A stretch of 39,990 nt of DNA from Cristatella mucedo (taxonomy: Eukaryota > Bryozoa > Phylactolaemata > Cristatellidae). The notes beneath the pieces are model-generated. The model was not told where the DNA came from. It ran no database searches and saw only the letters and a list, made by a program, of their open reading frames with translations. Below, piece by piece: positions 32,202-39,990 of this stretch. The stretch spans positions 1 to 39,990 of the forward strand of contig WPIO01000469.1 of NCBI GenBank assembly GCA_009760855.2. Reading direction: 5' to 3'. Each line of letters opens with the position of its first letter. Position 1 is the first letter of the stretch. Both the position numbers and the translations under genes were made by a program.

Positions 32202-35200
32202 ACTTTAAATCAACCCGTCAAGTCATGCAGTCGGTCGGAGAGGAGTGCAGGCCTTGCTTTAGGCAATCACACTGGAATAACTCATTTCGCTTGAGTTTGC
32301 AGCAGATCGCGGAATTTAAAGACCCCTCGATACTGCTCGTTTTAGCTTGTGATAACTTGCTTTAGAGTGCGGCTCCGAGCATTAGGCCATTTACACTTGA
32401 ATAGCTTATTTTCCAAGAGTTCACAGCAGATCGCACAATATCTAGATACTTTAAATCAATCCATCAAGGCATGCAGTAGCCCAGAGCAGAGTGCTAGCCT
32501 TGCTTTAGGCAATCGCACTGGAATAACTCATTTCGCTTGAGTTTGCAGCAGATCCCAGAATGTAAAGACACTAAAAAACTGCTCGTTATTGCATGTGACA
32601 ACTTGCTGCAGAGTGCTGCACCTAGCATAAGTCCAGTCACACTAAAATAACCTACTAGGCATGAGATCGCAGCTCATCGCACAATATCTGGATACTTTAA
32701 ATCAACCCGTCAAGTCATGCAGTCGCTCGGAGAGGAGTGCAGGCCTTGCTTTAGGCAATCACACTTGAATAACTTATTTCGCTTGAGTTTGCAGCAGATC
32801 GCGGAATTTAAAGACCCCTCGATACTGCTCGTTTTAGCGTGTGATAACTTGCTTCAGAGTGCGGCTCCGAGCATTAGGCCATTTACACTTGAATACCTTA
32901 TTTTCGAAGAGTTCACAGCAGATCGCACAATATCTAGATACTTTAAATCAACCCTTCGAAGCATGCAAAAGCCCGGAGCAGAGTGCTGGCCTAGATTTAG
33001 GCAATCGCACTGGAATAACTCATTTCGCTTAAGTTTGCAGCAGATCCCGGAATGTAAAGACACTTCAATACTGCTCGTTATAGCGTGTGATAACTTGCCG
33101 CAGAGTGCGGCACCTAGCATAAGTCCATTCACACTTAAATAATCTACTAGGCATGAGATCGCAGCTCATCGCACAATATCTGGATACTTTAAATCAACCC
33201 GTCAAGTCATGCAGTCGCTCGGAGAGGAGTGCAGGCCTTGCTTTAGGCAATCGCTCTGGAATAACTCATTTCGCTTGAGTTCGCAGCTGATCGCTGAATA
33301 TTAAAACACCTCGATACTACTCGTTATATCGTGTGATGACTTGCTGCAGAGTGCTGCGCCTAGCATTAGGTAGTTCACTCGTGAATAACCTACTTTGCAG
33401 GACTTCACAGCAAATCGCACAATATCAAAATACTTTAAATCAACCCGTAAAGTCATGCAGTCGCTCGGAGCAGAGTGCAGGCCTTGCTTTAGGCAATCGC
33501 TTTTGAATAACTTATTTCGCTTGTGTTTGCAGCAGATCGCAGAATATGAAGACACCTCGATCCTGTTCGTTATTGCATGTAATAACTTGCTCTAGACTGG
33601 GGCGCCTTGCATTAAGCCATGCACACTTGAATAGCTGATTTTGCATGTTTTCACAGCAGATCGCACAATATCTAGATACTTTAAATCAACCAGTCAAGTC
33701 ATGCAGTCGCTCAGAGAGGAGTGCAGGCCTTGCTTTAGGCAATCGCACTTGAATAACTTATTTCGCTTGTGTTTGCAGCAGATCGCAGAATATGAAGACA
33801 CCTCGATACTGCTCGTTATAGCGTGTGACAACTTGCTACAGAGTGAGGCGCCTTGCATTAAGCCATTCACACTGGAATAGCTTATCTTGCATGAGTTCAC
33901 AGCAGATCGCACAATATCTAGATACTTTAAATCAACCCGCCAGAGCGTGGAGTAGTTTGCAGCATAATGCAGTTCCTATATTCAGGCAATCGCACTTGAC
34001 TAACTCATTTTGCTTGAGTTTGCAGCAAATTGCTAAATATAAAGACACTTCGATACTGCTCGTTATAGCCTGTGATAACTAGCAGCAAAGTGCCGCGCCT
34101 TGCAATAAGCCACTCACACTTGAATAACCTACTTTGCATGAGATCTCAGCAGAATGCACAATATCTAGATACTTTTAAATCTACCCGTCTAACCGTGCGG
34201 TAGCTTAAAGCTGAGTGCCGCTCCTTGGTTTAGGCAAACGCACTTCAATAACTCATTTCGCTTAAGTTTGCAGCAGATTGCGGAATATAAAGATACCTCG
34301 ATACTGCTCGTTATTGCGTGTAATATTTTGCTCTAGAGTGGGGCGCCTTGCATTAAGCCATGCACACTTGAATAGCTCATTTTGCATGTTTTCACAGCAG
34401 ATCGCACAATATCAAAATACTTTAAATCAACCCGTCAAGTCATGCAGTAGCTCGGAGCAGAGTGCAGGCCTTGCTTTAGGCAATCGCACTTGAATAACTT
34501 ATTACGCTTGTGTTTGCAGCAGATCACAGAATATGAAGACACCTCGATACTGCTCGTTATAGCGTGTGACAACTTGCTACAGAGTGAGGCGCCTTGCATT
34601 AAGCCATTCACACTTGAATATCTTTTCTTGCATGAGTTCACAGCAGATCGCACAATATCTAGATACTTTAAATCAACCCGCCAGAGCGTGCAGTAGTTTG
34701 CAGCAGGGTGCAGCTCCTTGCTTTAGGCAATCGCACATGAATATCACATTTCGGTTAAGTTTGCTGCAGATCGCAGGATATAACGAACCCCGATACTCTT
34801 CGTTATATCGTGTGATAACTTGCTGCAGATTGCGGCGCCTAGCATTAGGCCATTCACACTTGAATAGCTTATGTTGCATGAGTTCACAGCAGATTGCACG
34901 ATATCTAGATACTTAAAATTAACCCGCCAGAGCGTGCAGTAGCTAACAGCAGAGTGCAGCTCATTGCTTTAGGCAATTGCACTTAAATAACTCATTTCGC
35001 TTGCATTCGCAGCAGATCGCTGAATATTAAGTCACCTCGATACTACTCGTTATATCGTGTGATCACTTGCTGCAGAGTGCTGCGCCTAGGATTAGGTAGT
35101 TCACTCGTGAATAACCTACTTTGCAGGACTTCACAGCAGATCGCACAATATATAGATACTTTAAATCGACCTGTCAAGTCATGCAGTCGCTCGGAGAGCA

Positions 35201-35405
35201 GTGAGGGCCTTGTTTTAGGCAATCGCACTGGAATAACTCATCTCGCTTGAGTTTGCTGGCAGATCGAAGAATATAAAAGAAACTTCGATACTGCTCGTTA
35301 TAGCGTGTGATAACTTGCTGCAGAGTGCAGCGCTTTGCATTAAGCCATTAACACTTGAATAGCTTATTTTGCATGTTTTCACAGCAGATCGCACGATATC
35401 TAGAT
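32202..35405 (+). repeat. 13-monomer higher-order unit (3,204 bp)
   Basis: It opens with GCATGTTTTCAC (32202), CCAAGAGTTCAC (32448), TCTGGATAC (32694) and TTCGAAGAGTTCAC (32940). The next four landmarks (33186, 33432, 33678, 33924) are absent from the 9-monomer copies to its right. It then continues with CTTTTAAATC (34171), TCAAAATAC (34419), 34665, ACTTAAAATTAAC (34911) and 35158. The two flanks match the 9-monomer copies closely, so the 9-monomer form appears to derive from this one by loss of four monomers. Confidence 0.82.
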
Positions 35406-35897
35406 ACTTTAAATCAACCCGTCAAGTCATGCAGTCGGTCGGAGAGGAGTGCAGGCCTTGCTTTTGGCAATCGCACTTGAATAACTTATTTCGCTTGAGT
35501 TTGCAGCAGATCGCGGAATTTAAAGACCCCTCGATACTGCTCGTTTTAGCGTGTGATAACTTGCTTTAGAGTGCGGCTCCGAGCATTAGGCCATTTTTAC
35601 TTGAATAGCTTATTTTCCAAGAGTTCACAGCAGATCGCACAATATCTAGATACTTTAAATCAATCCATCAAGGCATGCAGTAGCCCGGAGCAGAGTGCTA
35701 GCCTTGCTTTAGGCAATCGCACTGGAATAACTCATTTCGCTTGAGTTTGCAGCAGATCCCAGAATGTAAAGACACTACAATACTGCTCGTTATTGCATGT
35801 GACAACTTGCCGCAGAGTGCGGCACCTAGCATAAGTCAAGTCACACTAAAATAACCTACTAGGCATGAGATCGCAGCTCATCTCACAATATCTGGAT
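33186..35897 (+). repeat. K block, copy 4 (11 monomers)
   Basis: This overlaps the 13-monomer unit and extends two monomers into the next copy. All twelve landmarks from 33186 to 35898 match those of K copy 2 (8799-11508) with offsets of 24387-24390 bp, including TCAAAATAC, CTTTTAAATC and ACTTAAAATTAAC in the same positions. Confidence 0.82.
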
Positions 35898-37625
35898 ACT
35901 TTAAATCAACCCGTCAAGTCATGCAGTCGCTCGGAGATGAGTGCAGGCCTTGCTTTAGGCAATCACACTTGAATAACTTATTTCGCTTGAGTTTGCAGCA
36001 GATCGCGGAATTTAAAGACCCCTCGATACTGCTCGTTTTAGCGTGTGATAACTTGCTTCAGAGTGCGGCTCCGAGCATTAGGCTATTTACACTTGAATAC
36101 CTTATTTTCGAAGAGTTCACAGCAGATCGCACAATATCTAGATACTTTAAATCAACCCTTCAAAGCATGCAATAGCCCGGAGTAGAGTGCTGGCCTAGAT
36201 TTAGGCAATCGCACTGGAATAACTCATTTCGCTTGAGTTTGCAGCAGATCCCAGAATGTAAAGACACTACAATACTGCTCGTTATTGCGTGTGACAACTT
36301 GCTGCAGAGTGCGGCACCTAGCATAAGTCCAGTCACACTAAAATAACCTACTTTGCATGAGATCTCAGCAGAATGCACAATATCTAGATACTTTTAAATC
36401 TACCCGTCTAACCGTGTGGTAGCTTAAAGCTGAGTGCCGCTCCTTGGTTTAGGCAAACGCACTTCAATAACTCATTTCGCTTAAGTTTGCAGCAGATTGC
36501 GGAATATAAAGATACCTCGATACTGCTCGTTATTGCGTCTAATAACTTGCTCTAGAGTGGGGCGCCTTGCATTAAGCCATGCACACTTGAATAGCTGATT
36601 TTGCATGTTTTCACAGCAGATCGCACAATATCAAAATACTTTAAATCAACCCGTCAAGTCATGCAGTCGCTCGGAGCAGAGTGCAGGCCTTGCTTTAGGC
36701 AATCGCACTTGAATAACTTATTTCGCTTGTGTTTGCAGCAGATCACAGAATATAGGAAGACACCTCGATACTGCTCGTTATAGCGTGTGACAACTTGCTA
36801 CAGAGTGAGGCGCCTTGCATTAAGCCATTCACACTTGAATATCTTTTCTTGCATGAGTTCACAGCAGATCGCACAATATCTAGATACTTTAAATCAACCC
36901 GCCAGAGCGTGCAGTAGTTTGCAGCAGAGTGCAGCTCCTTGCTTTAGGCAATCGCACATGAATATCACATTTCGGTTAAGTTTGCTGCAGATCGCTGGAT
37001 ATGAAGACACCCCATACTGCTCGTTATATCGTGTGATAACTTGCTGCAGATTGTGGCGCCTAGCATTAGGCCATTCACACTTGAATAGCTTATGTTGCAT
37101 GAGTTCACAGCAGATTGCACGATATCTAGATACTTAAAATTAACCCGCCAGAGCGTGCAGTAGCTAACAGCAGAGTGCAGCTCATTGCTTTAGGCAATTG
37201 CACTTAAATAACTCATTTCGCTTGCATTCGCAGCAGATCGCTGAATATTAAGTCACCTCGATACTACTCGTTATATCGTGTGATCACTTGCTGCAGAGTG
37301 CTGCGCCTAGGATTAGGTAGTTCACTCGTGAATAACCTACTTTGCAGGACTTCACAGCAGATCGCACAATATATAGATACTTTAAATCGACCTGTCAAGT
37401 CATGCAGTCGCTCGGAGAGCAGTGAGGGCCTTGTTTTAGGCAATCGCACTGGAATAACTCATCTCGCTTGAGTTTGCTGGCAGATCGAAGAATATAAAGA
37501 AACTTCGATACTGCTCGTTATAGCGTGTGATAACTTGCTGCAGAGTGCAGCGCTTTGCATTAAGCCATTAACACTTGAATAGCTTATTTTGCATGTTTTC
37601 ACAGCAGATCGCACGATATCTAGAT
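35406..37625 (+). repeat. 9-monomer higher-order unit, copy 1 (2,220 bp)
   Basis: The landmarks are 35406, 35652, 35898, 36144, 36390, 36638, 36886, 37132 and 37379, with variant order GCATGTTTTCAC, CCAAGAGTTCAC, TCTGGATAC, TTCGAAGAGTTCAC, CTTTTAAATC, TCAAAATAC, ordinary, ACTTAAAATTAAC, TATAGATAC. The next copy repeats this at an offset of 2220 bp with only scattered differences, for example CAAGTC against CCAGTC near 35838 and 38058. Such similarity marks recent amplification. Confidence 0.9.
36342..36352 (+). other. Crossover tract of the 13-to-9 monomer contraction
   Basis: Upstream of this tract the sequence matches the monomer with CATAAGTCCAGTCACACTAA, which elsewhere continues with AGGCATGAGATCGCAG. 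Downstream it matches TTGCATGAGATCTCAGCAGA, whose usual upstream is CAATAAGCCACTCACACTTG. The two types share AATAACCTACT, which is the tract here. An identical junction is at 38562-38572 in the next copy, so the event came before the amplification. Confidence 0.8.
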
Positions 37626-39739
37626 ACTTTAAATCAACCCGTCAAGTCATGCAGTCGGTCGGAGAGGAGTGCAGGCCTTGCTTTTGGCAATCGCACTTGA
37701 ATAACTTATTTCGCTTGAGTTTGCAGCAGATCGCGGAATTTAAAGACCCCTCGATACTGCTCGTTTTAGCGTGTGATAACTTGCTTTAGAGTGCGGCTCC
37801 GAGCATTAGGCCATTTTTACTTGAATAGCTTATTTTCCAAGAGTTCACAGCAGATCGCACAATATCTAGATACTTTAAATCAATCCATCAAGGCATGCAG
37901 TAGCCCGGAGCAGAGTGCTAGCCTTGCTTTAGGCAATCGCACTGGAATAACTCATTTCGCTTGAGTTTGCAGCAGATCCCAGAATGTAAAGACACTACAA
38001 TACTGCTCGTTATTGCATGTGACAACTTGCCGCAGAGTGCGGCACCTAGCATAAGTCCAGTCACACTAAAATAACCTACTAGGCATGAGATCGCAGCTCA
38101 TCGCACAATATCTGGATACTTTAAATCAACCCGTCAAGTCATGCAGTCGCTCGGAGATGAGTGCAGGCCTTGCTTTAGGCAATCACACTTGAATAACTTA
38201 TTTCGCTTGAGTTTGCAGCAGATCGCGGAATTTAAAGACCCCTCGATACTGCTCGTTTTAGCGTGTGATAACTTGCTTCAGAGTGCGGCTCCGAGCATTA
38301 GGCCATTTACACTTGAATACCTTATTTTCGAAGAGTTCACAGCAGATCGCACAATATCTAGATACTTTAAATCAACCCTTCAAAGCATGCAATAGCCCGG
38401 AGCAGAGTGCTGGCCTCGATTTAGGCAATCGCACTGGAATAACTCATTTCGCTTGAGTTTGCAGCAGATCCCAGAATGTAAAGACACTACAATACTGCTC
38501 GTTATTGCGTGTGACAACTTGCTGCAGAGTGCGGCACCTAGCATAAGTCCAGTCACACTAAAATAACCTACTTTGCATGAGATCTCAGCAGAATGCACAA
38601 TATCTAGATACTTTTAAATCTACCCGTCTAACCGTGTGGTAGCTTAAAGCTGAGTGCCGCTCCTTGGTTTAGGCAAACGCACTTCAATAACTCATTTCGC
38701 TTAAGTTTGCAGCAGATTGCGGAATATAAAGATACCTCGATACTGCTCGTTATTGCGTGTAATAACTTGCTCTAGAGTGGGTCGCCTTGCATTAAGCCAT
38801 GCACACTTGAATAGCTGATTTTGCATGTTTTCACAGCAGATCGCACAATATCTAGATACTTTAAATCAACCCGTCAAGTCATGCAGTCGCTCGGAGCAGA
38901 GTGCAGGCCTTGCTTTAGGCAATCGCACTTGAATAACTTATTTCGCTTGTGTTTGCAGCAGATCACAGAATAGGAAGACACCTCGATACTGCTCGTTATA
39001 GCGTGTGACAACTTGCTACAGAGTGAGGCGCCTTGCATTAAGCCATTCACACTTGAATATCTTTTCTTGCATGAGTTCACAGCAGATCGCACAATATCTA
39101 GATACTTTAAATCAACCCGCCAGAGCGTGCAGTAGTTTGCAGCAGAGTGCAGCTCCTTGCTTTAGGCAATCGCACATGAATATCACATTTCGGTTAAGTT
39201 TGCTGCAGATCGCAGGATATAACGAACCCCGATACTCTTCGTTATATCGTGTGATAACTTGCTGCAGATTGCGGCGCCTAGCATTAGGCCATTCACACTT
39301 GAATAGCTTATGTTGCACGAGTTCACAGCAGATTGCACGATATCTAGATACTTAAAATTAACCCGCCAGAGCGTGCAGTAGCTAACAGCAGAGTGCAGCT
39401 CATTGCTTTAGGCAATTGCACTTAAATAACTCATTTCGCTTGCATTCGCAGCAGATCGCTGAATATTAAGTCACCTCGATACTACTCGTTATATCGTGTG
39501 ATCAACCTGTCAAGTCATGCAGTCGCTCGGAGAGCAGTGAGGGCCTTGTTTTAGGCAATCGCACTGGAATAACTCATCTCGCTTGAGTTTGCTGGAGATC
39601 GAAGAATATAAAGAAACTTCGATACTGCTCGTTGTAGCGTGTGATAACTTGCTGCAGAGTGCAGCGCTTTGCATTAAGCCATTAACACTTGAATCGCTTA
39701 TTTTGCATGGTTTCACAGCAGATCGCACGATATCTAGAT
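37626..39739 (+). repeat. 9-monomer higher-order unit, copy 2, with a 103-bp deletion
   Basis: It carries the same series as the previous copy: landmarks 37626, 37872, 38118, 38364, 38610, 38858, 39104 and 39350. The ninth landmark is lost in a deletion at about 39501. The monomer at 38858 has TCTAGATAC where the two preceding equivalents (34419, 36638) have TCAAAATAC. It contains the second copy of the contraction junction at 38562-38572. Confidence 0.9.
39491..39513 (+). repeat. 103-bp deletion junction
   Basis: ATATCGTGTGATC passes directly into AACCTGTCAAGTC. In the previous copy the same points lie at 37282 and 37391, so the offset falls from 2218 to 2115, a loss of 103 bases covering the end of A and the B core. 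Shared ATC at both breakpoints suggests a microhomology-mediated event. Confidence 0.92.
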
Positions 39740-39990
39740 ACTTTAAATCAACCCGTCAAGTCATGCAGTCGGTCGGAGAGGAGTGCAGGCCTTGCTTTTG
39801 GCAATCGCACTTGAATAACTTATTTCGCTTGAGGTTGCAGCAGATCGCGGAATTTAAAGACCCCTCAATACTGCTCGTTTTAGCGTGTGATAACTTGCTT
39901 TAGAGTGTGGCTCCGAGCATTAGGCCATTTTTACTTGAATAGCTTATTTTCCAAGAGTTCACAGCAGATCGCACAATATCTAGATACTTT
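39740..39990 (+). repeat. 9-monomer higher-order unit, copy 3, partial at the window end
   Basis: The first 1.02 monomers repeat the start of the previous two copies, including TGCAGTCGGTCGGAGAGG, CTTTTGGCAATCG, GGAATTTAAAGACCCCTC and CCAAGAGTTCAC. The HOR series therefore continues beyond the window. Confidence 0.88.

Larger units (their letters stand above)
1..39990. repeat. Tandem satellite array, ~246-bp monomer, whole window
   Basis: The landmark ACTTTAAAT (variants ACTTAAAAT, ATCCTTTAAAT, ACTTTTAAAT) recurs from base 19 to base 39986 at 244-248 bp intervals, all units in the same orientation, giving about 162 monomers. Every larger deviation is explained by an internal duplication, insertion or deletion of satellite sequence listed separately. 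Both ends of the window lie inside a monomer, so the array extends beyond it on both sides. No stretch over 300 bases is free of the repeat. Arrays of this kind are typical of eukaryotic centromeric or other heterochromatic DNA; I do not recognise the family. Its role, if any, cannot be read from sequence alone. Confidence 0.98.

Noticed and set aside
1-39990. CRISPR array
   Set aside because: Repeats are 246 bp with no short constant repeat and unique spacer pattern. All of each unit is repeated and there are no cas genes.
1-39990. Ribosomal RNA, tRNA or other structured RNA cluster
   Set aside because: No rRNA core motifs, tRNA-like cloverleaf boxes or snRNA features were seen in the consensus; the monomer is far too short for an rDNA repeat.
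1-39990. Match to a named satellite such as alpha satellite
   Set aside because: The ~246-bp period and the sequence do not match the ~171-bp alpha satellite or any other satellite I know well enough to name.

Overview
The whole 39,990-base window is one uninterrupted tandem satellite-DNA array. I see no protein-coding gene, RNA gene, transposable element, CRISPR array or unique-sequence gap. Following one landmark (the motif ACTTTAAAT and its variants) from base 19 to base 39986 gives a spacing of 244-248 bp almost everywhere, or about 162 monomers of roughly 246 bp. This points to a eukaryotic genome, in a centromeric, pericentromeric or other heterochromatic block. I do not recognise the satellite family and cannot name the species. 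By hand count the consensus monomer is about 45% GC with 12 CpG sites, close to the number expected by chance. That would fit a genome with little germline CpG methylation, as in many invertebrates, but it is weak evidence.

The 246-bp monomer is an ancient dimer of two diverged 123-bp subunits. A starts CCTTGCTTTAGGCAATCGCA; B starts CCTTGCATTAGGCCATTCAC. They align clearly over their first ~65 bases and poorly after that. Diagnostic variants of A and B recur in a fixed order, so monomers are grouped into higher-order repeats (HORs).

Layout, with boundaries set at the B landmark. 1-5224: left domain with its own variants, including a tandem pair of ~740-bp trimers. 5225-24852: alternation of two multimonomer block types, K (diagnostic B variants TCAAAATAC, CTTTTAAATCTAC and CTTAAAATTAAC) and H (marked by a 122-bp hybrid half-unit and a CTAGATCCTTT variant), with bridging monomers between them. 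24853-27576: a run of consensus-like monomers holding several rearrangement scars (a 73-bp duplication, a ~57-bp deletion, and a ~107-bp deletion at its left edge). 27577-32201: two HOR copies in direct tandem, nominally 9.5 monomers each. 32202-39990: a 13-monomer copy, then 9-monomer (2,220-bp) copies that are nearly identical to each other. This right end looks like the most recently amplified part.

No genes work together here. What the sequence records is turnover: unequal exchange, half-unit phase slips, short deletions and duplications, and apparent gene conversion. Open reading frames occur on both strands only because 246 and 123 are multiples of three; I do not regard any of them as genes. 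All comparisons were made by eye, so percent identities are not given.
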